A stretch of 64,000 nucleotides of DNA from CATOSP01 sp965237775 (GCA_965237775.1 OZ250155.1:3286001-3350000); one strand, 5' to 3'; shown: positions 8,427 through 16,478, numbered from the stretch's first letter. Notes: generated by a model not told the origin, from the sequence alone. Numbers and translations are program-made.

Positions 8427-8867
8427 ATGCTTAAGTCGTTCTTCCACACGGGTTTTGTGGTCAGGGACATAGAAATGTCAGTGCAGTTCTACTCCGAGGT
8501 GCTGGGCATGCGGATCGCCGGGCGCACCGAGCGCCAGGGGGAGTTTGTTGAGCAGGTCCTCGCATTCCCCGGCGCTCACATCAAGGGTGGATTCGTCGAT
8601 ATGGGCGAGGGGCACCAACTGGAGTTGATCCAGTACCTATCCCCGCAAAGCGGCCCCGGTGGCACGAACCGGAACGACCTCGGAGCGTCCCACCTAGCCT
8701 TCTTCGTCGAAGACCTGGACCGGTTCTACGAGGAAACCTCTCAGAAGGGTCTTACCTACAACAACCCTCCAGCCGCTATGTACGACGAAAGCGGCAACCT
8801 TTCCCGCAAAGCCTGCTACGCCACGGACCCCGACGGCAACTGGCTGGAATTCGTGGAGCTTTTCTAG
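8427..8867 (+). CDS. VOC (glyoxalase/bleomycin-resistance fold) family protein
   Basis: The 146-residue protein has two beta-alpha-beta-beta-beta modules of the vicinal-oxygen-chelate superfamily. Candidate metal ligands are His7 (in FFHTGF), a Glu in LELIQY, a His in SHLAFFV and a Glu in WLEFVEL, the usual His/Glu/His/Glu arrangement of glyoxalase I and methylmalonyl-CoA epimerase-like enzymes. It is inserted between trpE and trpG, 62 bases after the former and 11 before the latter, with a TAAGGAG-type ribosome site. No VOC enzyme is known to me as a step of tryptophan synthesis, so its role may be detoxification or an unrelated isomerase or dioxygenase. The fold is clear but the reaction is not. 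Confidence 0.85.
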   Translation: MLKSFFHTGFVVRDIEMSVQFYSEVLGMRIAGRTERQGEFVEQVLAFPGAHIKGGFVDMGEGHQLELIQYLSPQSGPGGTNRNDLGASHLAFFVEDLDRFYEETSQKGLTYNNPPAAMYDESGNLSRKACYATDPDGNWLEFVELF

Positions 8868-8878
8868 GAGCGACCATC

Positions 8879-9565
8879 ATGCTGCTACTGATCGACAACT
8901 ACGACAGCTTTACCTACAACCTCTACCAGTACCTTTCGGAGCTGGGCGCCGAGGTCGCGGTCCATAGAAACGACAAGATCACCCTTGAAGAGGTTGAAGA
9001 CCTTGCCCCTGAAGGCATTGTGATTTCGCCGGGGCCGTGTACGCCGATGGAAGCCGGCATTTCCAACGACGTGATCCGCCATTTCGGGGAAAGGGTCCCG
9101 ACGCTGGGAGTCTGCCTGGGCCATCAGTGCGTCGGGCATGTCTATGGCGGCGTGGTCGACCAGGCCGGGGAGATCCGCCACGGCAAGACCTCCATGATCC
9201 ACCACACCGGCGCGGGCGTCCTGTCCGGCCTGCCCAACCCCTTCGAGGCCATCCGTTACCATTCCCTGGTGGTCTACCCCGAAACGGTGCCGGACTGCCT
9301 GGAGGTCACCGCCTGGACTGAAAACGGCCTGATAATGGGGCTGCGTCACAAGGAGTTTCCGGTGGAAGGCGTCCAGTTCCATCCAGAGTCCATCATGACC
9401 CCCGACGGAAAACACCTGCTCCAGAATTTCCTCGACACAGTAAGCCGCCACGGGAGCGGTGTAGGGTCAAAATCAAGCAAATCACCCGACGGGCAATTGC
9501 TGTACTCGGCTAATTGGGAGAATCCAAGTGAGAAACGTCAGGATAATCGTAGAGAAACACTCTGA
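8879..9565 (+). CDS. trpG: Anthranilate synthase component II (glutamine amidotransferase)
   Basis: TrpG hydrolyses glutamine and passes ammonia to TrpE. The class I amidotransferase triad is visible: nucleophile Cys79 in GVCLGHQ, then His168 and Glu170 in FHPES. The core matches a normal TrpG of about 190 residues. A further 35 or so Ser/Lys/Asn-rich residues form an unusual tail that overlaps the next reading frame by 38 bases. The tail looks like read-out into flanking sequence acquired with the HicB-like gene rather than a domain. The ATG follows GGAGCGACC closely and lies 11 bases after the VOC gene. Confidence 0.96.
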   Translation: MLLLIDNYDSFTYNLYQYLSELGAEVAVHRNDKITLEEVEDLAPEGIVISPGPCTPMEAGISNDVIRHFGERVPTLGVCLGHQCVGHVYGGVVDQAGEIRHGKTSMIHHTGAGVLSGLPNPFEAIRYHSLVVYPETVPDCLEVTAWTENGLIMGLRHKEFPVEGVQFHPESIMTPDGKHLLQNFLDTVSRHGSGVGSKSSKSPDGQLLYSANWENPSEKRQDNRRETL

Positions 9566-9752
9566 CGGGTTTGTGGCTTATCCGATAGGGATATGGGGTG
9601 TAGTGGCCGGCCAGGGTGACACTTACGAAGAAGCACTCAACGATGTCAAGTCGGCGCTCCGGACCCACGTCGAGACTTTCGGTCAGGACGTATTTGAAGA
9701 CGAGGAACCGGCTTCGGAAGTTTACTTGACGGAGACCGAAGTGCCCCTATAA
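9528..9752 (+). CDS. HicB-like antitoxin-type protein
   Basis: The 74-residue protein has the short beta-strand/alpha-helix fold of the HicB partial RNase-H-like family: it contains FVAYPIGIWGVVAGQGDTYEEALNDVKSAL-type spacing, with the conserved G-x-T-x-E-E-A-L segment near residue 32. It ends in acidic sequence and lacks an obvious DNA-binding C-terminus. Its TAATGG stop overlaps the start of a HicA-like gene, and HicB-before-HicA is one of the two known orders. HicB proteins neutralise HicA RNA interferases. Its start lies inside the 3' end of trpG and it sits within the trp operon, an odd place for a toxin-antitoxin pair. Confidence 0.75.
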   Translation: MRNVRIIVEKHSDGFVAYPIGIWGVVAGQGDTYEEALNDVKSALRTHVETFGQDVFEDEEPASEVYLTETEVPL

Positions 9753-9991
9753 TGGCCCAGTTTCCGAGGGATATACCAAGATACAGAGCGATCAGGGCTT
9801 TACAAACTTTAGGGTTTCGGCTATTGCGCGAAGGGAATCACCTGGTATTCAGGAGATACAACGCTGACGGCACTCAAACCCCTTTAACCATGCCCAACCA
9901 ACCCAATATCAAATCTTCCACGATGAGGGCCATCTGTACCCAGGCCGGAATCTCCAGGGAGGAATTCATAGAGGCATTTAGGGAGTCGTGA
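9752..9991 (+). CDS. HicA-like mRNA interferase-type toxin
   Basis: The 79-residue basic protein resembles HicA: a small double-stranded-RNA-binding-like fold with LGFRLLREGNHLVFRR, in which the Gly-Asn-His segment carries the catalytic His of the family (usually G-S/D-H). A further conserved-looking Pro/Asn stretch and a C-terminal helix that begins after a G-I-S turn complete the family pattern. It overlaps the HicB-like gene by one base (TAATG). HicA toxins cleave mRNA independently of ribosomes when free of HicB. The gene ends 15 bases before trpD. Solitary HicA/HicB modules also occur as simple regulators, so toxicity is not certain. Confidence 0.75.
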   Translation: MAQFPRDIPRYRAIRALQTLGFRLLREGNHLVFRRYNADGTQTPLTMPNQPNIKSSTMRAICTQAGISREEFIEAFRES

Positions 9992-10006
9992 AATGGAGCA
10001 TTTGAC

Positions 10007-11029
10007 TTGGACGTTCGTGAAGCGATAACCGCGGTCGTAGACGGCCATTCCCTGTCCCGCGTTGAGGCGGCCTCGGTGATGCACGAGATCATGGCAGGGG
10101 AAGCTACTCCGGCCCAGTTGGGCGCGTTCTTAACCGGTCTTCGCATCAAGGGCGAGACCACCCAGGAGATTGCGGGTATGGCCTCCGTTATGCGGGAGTT
10201 TGCCCTTAAGGTAGAGGTCGACGGCCCGCTGATCGACACCGTTGGCACTGGAGGCGACGGCCAAAACACCTTCAACATCTCCACCGCCACCGCCTTCGTC
10301 GCCGCGGCTGGCGGGCTCAAGGTCGCCAAACACGGCAACCGGGCCGCGTCGGGCACTTGCGGCAGCGCCGACGTCCTCGAAGCCCTGGGAGTCCAAATCG
10401 AGCTTTCACCGGCGGGGGTTGCCCGGTGCATCGAAGAGGCGGGCGTCGGCTTCATGTTCGCCCCCGTTTTCCACCCGGCCATGCGCCACGCGGGTCCGGT
10501 GCGCCGGGAGATAGGGATTCGCACGGTGTTCAACATTCTCGGGCCACTGACCAACCCCGCGGGAGCGCAGACCCAGCTTCTAGGGGTCGCGTTCCCGGAG
10601 TTGGGCGAGACTATGGCCGAAGTGTTGGGGATATTGGGTTCACACCGGGCCATGATCGTACACGGTCATGGCGGACTGGACGAACTTTCCCTCTCCGGGG
10701 ACTCCACTGTATGGGAGGCTCGCGAAGGATCTCTGAGCCGTTGGACCGTCCGTGTCGAGGATACCGGGCTGCCCGTGACTCCAATCTCGGCTATTCAAAG
10801 CGGGACCAAGGAGGAGAACGCCACCACTATGCGCCGGTTGTTCCAGGGGGAAACTGGACCGGTGCGGGACATCGTCTTGCTCAACAGCGCCGGTGTGCTA
10901 ATGGCGGGGGACCTGGCCGGTACCATCCGGGAAGGAATCGACATGGCTTCAGGCCTTATCGACAGCGGCGGCGCCCTGGCGAGCCTCGACCGCCTTGTGG
11001 AAGTGAGCCAGGCCCAGGCCGCGCCATGA
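10007..11029 (+). CDS. trpD: Anthranilate phosphoribosyltransferase
   Basis: TrpD joins anthranilate to phosphoribosyl pyrophosphate. The 340-residue protein has the PRPP loop GTGGDG (residues 80-85), the KHGNR motif (108-112) with ASGTCGSADVLEALG after it, and normal length. The start is TTG at 10007, placed 9 bases after GGAG; no in-frame ATG lies between the preceding stop and this codon. It follows the HicA-like gene by 15 bases, so translation of the two may be linked. Spacing and order place it in the same transcript as trpE. Confidence 0.96.
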   Translation: MDVREAITAVVDGHSLSRVEAASVMHEIMAGEATPAQLGAFLTGLRIKGETTQEIAGMASVMREFALKVEVDGPLIDTVGTGGDGQNTFNISTATAFVAAAGGLKVAKHGNRAASGTCGSADVLEALGVQIELSPAGVARCIEEAGVGFMFAPVFHPAMRHAGPVRREIGIRTVFNILGPLTNPAGAQTQLLGVAFPELGETMAEVLGILGSHRAMIVHGHGGLDELSLSGDSTVWEAREGSLSRWTVRVEDTGLPVTPISAIQSGTKEENATTMRRLFQGETGPVRDIVLLNSAGVLMAGDLAGTIREGIDMASGLIDSGGALASLDRLVEVSQAQAAP

Positions 11030-11126
11030 GGCGGATTCGCCGTTATTCCCCACCTGTGCCGCGCGGTGGTACCATTGCAGCCGGACACCACCTCGGAAAT
11101 TCCAGAGGAGGTCAGGCTCTAACGAA

Positions 11127-11933
11127 ATGCCGAACATTCTTGACGAAATCGTAGCCGCCAAGAAAGGGGAGCTTGCCTTGCAACGGGGAGCCGCTCCGCT
11201 GCATTCCCTGATAGAGGTCCTCGCCACTCAGCCCAAACCCTTGTCCCTGGCTGCCGCGCTGGGCGGGGGTGGAGTGCGCCTCATGGCCGAGGTCAAGAAG
11301 GCCTCACCTTCACGGGGCCTGCTCTGCCCTGACTTCGACCCGGTCCGCCTCGCCGATACCTACACGGGCAACGGCGCTTCGGCAGTGTCGGTACTGACCG
11401 ACGCCAGGTTCCAAGGGGAGCCCGGTCACCTGAGCCATATCAAGCATTCGGGAGCGTCGAGGCAGGCTCCGGTGTTGCGGAAAGACTTCCTCTTCGACCC
11501 GTACCAGGTCTACGAGGCAAGAGCCATCGGAGCCGACGCGGTCCTCTTGATAGTGGCGATTCTGGAAGAGGGCCAACTCCGGGACATGCTGGAGTTGGCG
11601 CTTAGCCTGGGCATGGAAAGCCTGGTAGAAGTCCACGACCAAGCCGAGCTAGAAGTGGCCGTTGACGTGGGAGCGCCGATTATCGGCATAAACAACCGGG
11701 ACCTGCGCACCTTCGTCACGGACCTTGCCGTCAGCAAGCGGCTGGCGCCGATCGTCCCGAAGGACAAAGTCATCGTCAGCGAAAGCGGGATCAACCATCC
11801 CGAAGACCTTCAGGACCTGGGTGAGTGCGGAGTAAACGCGGTGCTGGTCGGGGAAGCGCTGGTCACGGCCCCCGACGTCGCGGCCAAGGTGCGTGAGCTT
11901 TCCGGCATGGCCGTCCCCTCGGCGGGTGACTGA
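11127..11933 (+). CDS. trpC: Indole-3-glycerol-phosphate synthase
   Basis: TrpC closes the indole ring from carboxyphenylamino-deoxyribulose phosphate. The 268-residue TIM barrel contains the family motif EVKKASPSRG near residue 54 with catalytic lysines, VLRKDF, the LVEVHD segment with a catalytic Glu, GINNRDL and SESGI. It starts 97 bases after trpD with GAGGTC upstream of the ATG, the longest gap inside the operon, but I see no terminator or clear promoter there. The stop overlaps trpF by one base. Confidence 0.96.
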   Translation: MPNILDEIVAAKKGELALQRGAAPLHSLIEVLATQPKPLSLAAALGGGGVRLMAEVKKASPSRGLLCPDFDPVRLADTYTGNGASAVSVLTDARFQGEPGHLSHIKHSGASRQAPVLRKDFLFDPYQVYEARAIGADAVLLIVAILEEGQLRDMLELALSLGMESLVEVHDQAELEVAVDVGAPIIGINNRDLRTFVTDLAVSKRLAPIVPKDKVIVSESGINHPEDLQDLGECGVNAVLVGEALVTAPDVAAKVRELSGMAVPSAGD

Positions 11934-12595
11934 TGCAGGTCAAAATCTGTGGAGTGCGCAACCTCGAGGATGCTCTCACCGCCGCCGAGGCGGGAGCCGA
12001 TTTCATCGGCCTGGTGTTCGTTCCAGGGAGACGCCGCAGGCTGGAGATTCCCGGCGCCGCCGCTATTGTTTCCGGCGTCAAACAGACCAAGGGGAACGCG
12101 CCAAGGTTAGTGGGCTTGTTCGCAGACCAACCCATTTCGGACGTCAATCACACCATCCAGGCTTGCGGGTTGGACTCGGTCCAGCTTTGCGGGGCCGAGT
12201 CACTGGAATATTGCCGCCAGACCGAGGCTCAGGTAATCAAGGTGCTGCACGTCCCTGACTCAGCGTCGGGTGAGAATGCAGCGGTGGAATTTGCCTCCCG
12301 TCTGGAGACCTACGCGGACGCGGGAAACATCGTTACCCTGGACCGGCTGGTGGAAGGGCTGCAGGGTGGCACTGGCCAGAGTTTCGATTGGGGTATCGCC
12401 GCCAACTTGTCCGGCCTCGGACACCGTTTCCTCCTAGCCGGTGGTCTCACGCCGGACAACGTTAGCGCGGCCGTGTCGACGGTCAAGCCCTGGGGGGTGG
12501 ATGTGTCCAGCGGCGTGGAAACCGGCGGGGTGCAAGACCCGGAGAAGATCAAAAAGTTCATCCGCGCCGCCCGAACGAGTCCCCAGGCGTCCTAG
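11933..12595 (+). CDS. trpF: Phosphoribosylanthranilate isomerase
   Basis: TrpF isomerises phosphoribosylanthranilate to the ribulose form. The 220-residue TIM barrel starts with MQVKICGVRN, which holds the catalytic Cys7, and has the catalytic Asp in LDRLVEG (usually LLD...), and phosphate-binding LAGGLTPDNV and VDVSSGVE near the end. TGATG overlaps the trpC stop, so translation is coupled. It is a separate polypeptide here rather than fused to TrpC as in enteric bacteria. Confidence 0.96.
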   Translation: MQVKICGVRNLEDALTAAEAGADFIGLVFVPGRRRRLEIPGAAAIVSGVKQTKGNAPRLVGLFADQPISDVNHTIQACGLDSVQLCGAESLEYCRQTEAQVIKVLHVPDSASGENAAVEFASRLETYADAGNIVTLDRLVEGLQGGTGQSFDWGIAANLSGLGHRFLLAGGLTPDNVSAAVSTVKPWGVDVSSGVETGGVQDPEKIKKFIRAARTSPQAS

Positions 12596-12638
12596 AACAA
12601 GATTAACGTATTTAGCCCAATGTTAGAGGTCGCACCCG

Positions 12639-13847
12639 ATGGTTGTTGAAAAACAGGCCAGCCTCCCGGACGAACGGGGCAGATTCGATGCGTTCGGAGG
12701 CCAATTCGTCCCGGAAACACTAATGGCGGCCCTCCAGGAGTTGGAGAGCGCCTACCGGGAAGCCAAGGTGTCCGAAGATTTCCAGGGCAAGCTGGCCCAC
12801 CTGCTCAGTACTTACGCGGGGAGGCCCACACCTCTGTATTATGCGGAAAACCTCACCCGCCACTGCGGCGGAGCCAGGATTTACCTGAAGCGGGAAGACC
12901 TGGCCCACACCGGCGCACACAAGATAAACAACGCCCTCGGTCAGGCCCTTCTGGCCCAACACATGGGCAAACGGCGGATCATCGCCGAGACCGGGGCCGG
13001 GCAGCATGGAGTCGCGTCCGCCACCGCCTGCGCCATGCTGGGTATGGAATGCCTCGTCTACATGGGCGCGGAAGACATCCAGCGCCAGTCTCTCAACGTT
13101 TTCAGAATGCGCCTCCTGGAATGCGAAGTTATCCCAGTGGAATCGGGAACTCGCACTCTCAAGGACGCCATAAACGAGGCGATCCGGGACTGGGTAACCA
13201 ACGTTGAGACCACCCACTACCTCATAGGCAGCGCGGTGGGTCCTCATCCTTACCCCATGTTGGTGCGCGACTTCCAGCGCGTAATTGGAGTGGAAGCCCG
13301 TGGGCAGATTCTCGAAGCGGAGTCCCGGCTGCCTGACTACGTAGTGGCCTGCGTCGGCGGAGGCAGCAACGCCATCGGCACGTTCCACCCCTTCATTGGC
13401 GACGAAACCGTGAGCCTGGTCGGAGTGGAAGCGGGCGGCGACGGGTTGGACAGCGAGAGGCATTCGGCCACCTTGACGGCCGGTCGGCCCGGCGTATTGC
13501 ACGGAGCCATGTCGTATTTGCTCCAAGACGCCAACGGCCAGATTCATGAGACCCACAGCATTTCGGCGGGCCTAGACTACCCCGGTGTGGGTCCGGAGCA
13601 CAGCTACCTGAAGGACGCGGGACGAGCCAAATACCTGGAAGTGACCGATTCGCAAGCTCTGGAAGGGTTCCACCTGCTATGCCGCACCGAAGGCATCATT
13701 CCGGCCCTGGAACCCTCCCACGCGGTCTATCACGCCGCCAGCCTCGCTTCGCAGCTATCCCCAGACCAGATAGTCCTCGTGTGCCTCAGTGGACGAGGCG
13801 ACAAGGACATTGACATCGTGGCCCGCGACGCGGGGATTCAGCTCTGA
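12639..13847 (+). CDS. trpB: Tryptophan synthase beta chain
   Basis: TrpB condenses indole and serine using pyridoxal phosphate. The 402-residue protein has the PLP lysine in HTGAHKINN (Lys95), EDLAHTGAHK with Glu87 before it, GAGQHGVA, the phosphate-binding GGGSNA loop and a C-terminal SGRGDKD. These are the marks of the TrpB1 type that pairs with TrpA. No trpA follows: the next 350 bases are a repeat element and then an unrelated gene. TrpA must be encoded elsewhere, or TrpB uses indole made or imported otherwise. Confidence 0.97.
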   Translation: MVVEKQASLPDERGRFDAFGGQFVPETLMAALQELESAYREAKVSEDFQGKLAHLLSTYAGRPTPLYYAENLTRHCGGARIYLKREDLAHTGAHKINNALGQALLAQHMGKRRIIAETGAGQHGVASATACAMLGMECLVYMGAEDIQRQSLNVFRMRLLECEVIPVESGTRTLKDAINEAIRDWVTNVETTHYLIGSAVGPHPYPMLVRDFQRVIGVEARGQILEAESRLPDYVVACVGGGSNAIGTFHPFIGDETVSLVGVEAGGDGLDSERHSATLTAGRPGVLHGAMSYLLQDANGQIHETHSISAGLDYPGVGPEHSYLKDAGRAKYLEVTDSQALEGFHLLCRTEGIIPALEPSHAVYHAASLASQLSPDQIVLVCLSGRGDKDIDIVARDAGIQL

Positions 13848-13854
13848 TCGTAGT

Positions 13855-14200
13855 TGTTCAGAGATGATGACGCGGATTGGCTGAATCCCACGTCGGTCAC
13901 CTCTATGATAGTCCTCTTAATAAGACGTATCGCCGCAACCCGTCATTCCCGCGAAGGGAGACCTTTGAATAATCCCCTCTCCCTCCGGGAGAGGGTTAGG
14001 GTGAGGGCGTCCTCCGTATCTGGGCACACTCTGGATTCTCGCTTTCGCGGGAATCACGGAAGGTTACGCAAAGGTCTCCAAAGGCGGGAATCCAGAAATG
14101 CCGATGATATGGACAGTTGCTGGTTGCAAGGGTTACTGGATTCCGGGTCAAGCCCGGAAAGACGGGTTGGGAGTAGGAAGGACACATCAAGCCTGAACAG
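13855..14200 (-). repeat. MITE-like element, copy B, interrupted by a nested repeat
   Basis: Read on the minus strand, this copy follows element A closely: the end CTGTTCAGGCTTGATG, the string TGTCCTTCCTACTCCC, the GGAATCCAG palindrome and the far end with GATTCAGCCAATCCGC. It is longer (346 bp) because an extra block lies near its middle at 13957-14079. It begins 8 bases after the trpB stop, and its orientation is opposite to copy A, so the two bracket the whole trp operon. Confidence 0.75.
13957..14079. repeat. Nested palindromic element inside MITE copy B
   Basis: The 123-bp block is bounded by an 11-bp inverted repeat, GGAGACCTTTG and CAAAGGTCTCC, and copy A lacks it. It contains a hairpin CCCTCTCC/GGGAGAGGG followed by TTAGGGTGAGGG, a motif I recognise as a dispersed repeat in many genomes, plus a short GATTC palindrome. 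Confidence 0.65.
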
Positions 14201-14220
14201 TTACCTCTAATCAATCCTGG

Positions 14221-14249
14221 TTGGAGTAACCAGGGCCACTTGCTATAAT
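14221..14249 (+). promoter_or_regulatory. Promoter of the SDR gene
   Basis: TTGGAG at 14221-14226 and TATAAT at 14244-14249 are 17 bases apart, with TTGC just before the -10 box. The start codon lies about 60 bases downstream. Confidence 0.7.
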
Positions 14250-14317
14250 GGGCCGCGTTCCAGTCAAAAAGACATTGTGTATTAGAAACCAGGATTTGAA
14301 CCCGAGGAGTTCACGCT

Positions 14318-15115
14318 ATGGACCTGGGACTGCAGGATAAGGTAGCAATTGTCACCGGCGGCAGCTACGGCATCGGCAAAGCGGCCGCCCTGAGCATGGC
14401 CAGAGAAGGAGCCAGGGTGGTTCTGGTCGCCCGGCGGGCTGACGTTCTGGAGCAAGCGGCCCAGGACATCAAAGTTGCAACCGAAGGAGTGGCGCTGCCG
14501 GTCGTGGGAGACGTCATCGACAAAGACGCGGCGTCCAGGGTCGTCAAGACGGCAATCGATAACTTCGGCAGGGTGGATATCCTGGTGAACAACGCCGGGG
14601 CTTCCATGGCCAAAAACTTCGAGGATGTCAGCGACGAGGACTGGGAGTTCGATTTCGACCTCAAGGTCTGGGGCGCGATACGCTTCATCCGCGAAGCGGT
14701 CCCGGAGATGCGAAAGGTGGGCGGCGGCCGCATCATCAACGTGACCAACCTTGGTGGGCGCACTCCCGGAGCGAATTCCATGCCCACGTCAATCTCCCGC
14801 GCCGCCGGCCAGGCTATCACCAAGGGTCTGTCTAAGGACCTGGCCAAAGACAACATCCTGGTTTCGACCGTGTGTATTGGCCTGATCAAGAGCGGCCAGA
14901 CCGAGCGCCGCCTGGAAGCGATGAAGGTCAACAACCCCGACCTGACCCTCGAAGATATCTGGGCCGAGTCGGTCCGGGGCAGAGGTGTCCCCCTGGGCCG
15001 CATGGGCGAGGACCACGAGGCCGGAGACGTGATCGCGTTCCTGGCCTCGGACCGCGCCAGCTATCTGACCGGCATCGCCGTCAACATCGACGGAGGCTCT
15101 TCCGCGGTACTCTAG
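14318..15115 (+). CDS. Short-chain dehydrogenase/reductase family protein lacking the usual catalytic residues
   Basis: The 265-residue protein is a Rossmann-fold SDR with the cofactor motif TGGSYGIG (13-20), NNAG (91-94) and a C-terminal LTGIAVNIDGGSS as in FabG-like reductases. The catalytic positions are altered. The usual Ser in the I-x-N-x-S-S strand is Thr143/Asn144 in INVTNLGG, and the Tyr-x-x-x-Lys signature reads Thr157-x-x-x-Arg161 in PTSISRAA. The neighbourhood aligns without gaps, so this is substitution rather than misalignment. The protein may bind NAD(P) without classic reductase chemistry, or use other residues. It has its own promoter and a GAGGAG ribosome site. The function is unknown. 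Confidence 0.85.
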   Translation: MDLGLQDKVAIVTGGSYGIGKAAALSMAREGARVVLVARRADVLEQAAQDIKVATEGVALPVVGDVIDKDAASRVVKTAIDNFGRVDILVNNAGASMAKNFEDVSDEDWEFDFDLKVWGAIRFIREAVPEMRKVGGGRIINVTNLGGRTPGANSMPTSISRAAGQAITKGLSKDLAKDNILVSTVCIGLIKSGQTERRLEAMKVNNPDLTLEDIWAESVRGRGVPLGRMGEDHEAGDVIAFLASDRASYLTGIAVNIDGGSSAVL

Positions 15116-15143
15116 CGGCACGCCTGACCTGGGTCGCTTCACA

Positions 15144-15177
15144 GCCTAATCCCCCTCACCAAAAAGGGGGATTAGGC
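15144..15177. terminator. Hairpin after the SDR gene
   Basis: GCCTAATCCCCCT (15144-15156) and AGGGGGATTAGGC (15165-15177) form a perfect 13-bp stem with a loop containing AAAA. No T-run follows, so termination strength is uncertain; it could also be a processing or REP-like element. Confidence 0.6.
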
Positions 15178-15244
15178 GCTGATAGGCCCCCGCCAATCCA
15201 CATTTTCCAGGTCTCACGCAGGACTTCAGTTGGGGAGGACCGGT

Positions 15245-16441
15245 TTGACTGGACCGTACATGAACGAATTTCTCCCATCTCCTAGGCTGCTGTTGGGGCC
15301 GGGTCCCAGCACGGTCCATCCAAGGGTGCTGCAAGCCATGACCCTCCCTATCGTGGGCCACCTGGACCCAGATTTCTTTCAGGTGATGGACGATGTGTCC
15401 GAAATGCTGCGGAACATTTACCACACGTCCAACCCCATGACATTCCCTCTTTCCTCCACCGGCACCGGCGGTATGGAAGCCGCCTGCGCCAATATCCTTG
15501 AGCCCGGCGACACCATGGTTGTCTGCCGCAACGGCTACTTTGGCGCTCGGTTGGCGGACATCGCCGAACGGTGCGGGGCCGACACCCACGTGGTGGATAG
15601 TCCCTGGGGCCAACCCGTAGACCCTGCGTCTCTGGCCCAGACTCTGGACCGGCTGCCCAGGGTCAAGGCGGTGGGGGTGGTCCACGGCGAGACGTCCACC
15701 GGAATTCTGAACGACCTGCTCGATATCATAGACCTGGCGCACCGGAAAGGCGCGCTTGTGATCGTGGACGCTGTTACTTCGCTGGGCGGCCACGAGATGC
15801 GCATGGACGAATGGGACATAGACGTCTGTTACAGCGGCTCTCAAAAATGCTTGGGCGCTCCTCCTGGCCTGGCCCCGATCAGCTTCGGGCCCAGGGCCAT
15901 GGATGTTGTCAACACCCGTGAATCCAGGGTCCAGAGCTTCTACTTCAGCGTCAGGGAACTTGAGACCTACTGGTCGGGCACCCGCGCCTATCACCACACG
16001 GCCCCCATCTCCATGAACTACTCCTTGCGTGAAGCCCTGCGGATGGTCATGGAGGAGGGAATAGAAGACCGCATACGCCGCCACGCCAGGGTCGCGTCTG
16101 TACTCTGGGCCGGGCTCGGGGCGCTGGGCATCGGGGTATTGGCCGACCCGGAGCACCGCCTTCACCCTCTGACCGCCGCCGTGGTCCCGGAAGGCATCGA
16201 CGACGCGGCGGTGCGGCGCAGTCTGCTGGAAGAGCACAACATCGAGATTGGCGGCGGACTGGGGGACCTGCGGGGCAAGGTCTGGCGGATCGGGCTCATG
16301 GGGGAATCGGCCAGAGAACAAAACGTGTTCGCCCTGCTGTCCGCCCTAGAGGTCGTGCTGTCACGCCAAGGCTACGAGGTCGCCCACGGCGCCAGTATGG
16401 CGGCGGCCCAGCGGGCTCTGGCTTCCTTTCAAGAACGGTAA
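15245..16441 (+). CDS. Class V aminotransferase (alanine-glyoxylate/serine-pyruvate type)
   Basis: The protein of about 398 residues is a fold-type I PLP enzyme with the opening LLLGPGPSTVHPRVL that marks serine-pyruvate, alanine-glyoxylate and ureidoglycine-glyoxylate aminotransferases. Other marks are an HGETSTG segment, DAVTSLGG with the PLP-ring Asp, and SGSQKCLGAPPG with the Schiff-base Lys. The TTG at 15245 sits 6 bases after GGGGAGG; the ATG at 15260 is 21 bases away, so TTG is preferred. The glycolate-oxidase-type genes lie just beyond on the other strand. Glycolate oxidation would make glyoxylate, a natural amino acceptor for this enzyme, which suggests but does not prove a shared photorespiration-like or purine-salvage role. 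Confidence 0.88.
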   Translation: MTGPYMNEFLPSPRLLLGPGPSTVHPRVLQAMTLPIVGHLDPDFFQVMDDVSEMLRNIYHTSNPMTFPLSSTGTGGMEAACANILEPGDTMVVCRNGYFGARLADIAERCGADTHVVDSPWGQPVDPASLAQTLDRLPRVKAVGVVHGETSTGILNDLLDIIDLAHRKGALVIVDAVTSLGGHEMRMDEWDIDVCYSGSQKCLGAPPGLAPISFGPRAMDVVNTRESRVQSFYFSVRELETYWSGTRAYHHTAPISMNYSLREALRMVMEEGIEDRIRRHARVASVLWAGLGALGIGVLADPEHRLHPLTAAVVPEGIDDAAVRRSLLEEHNIEIGGGLGDLRGKVWRIGLMGESAREQNVFALLSALEVVLSRQGYEVAHGASMAAAQRALASFQER

Positions 16442-16478
16442 CCCGCTTAAGAAGGCTAACGAGCCAAGCAGCGCAGGG

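Noticed and set aside
15146..16321. Long minus-strand open frame opposite the aminotransferase gene
   Set aside because: It is antisense to a gene with clear PLP-enzyme motifs and has no recognisable domain; it reflects GC-rich codon bias.
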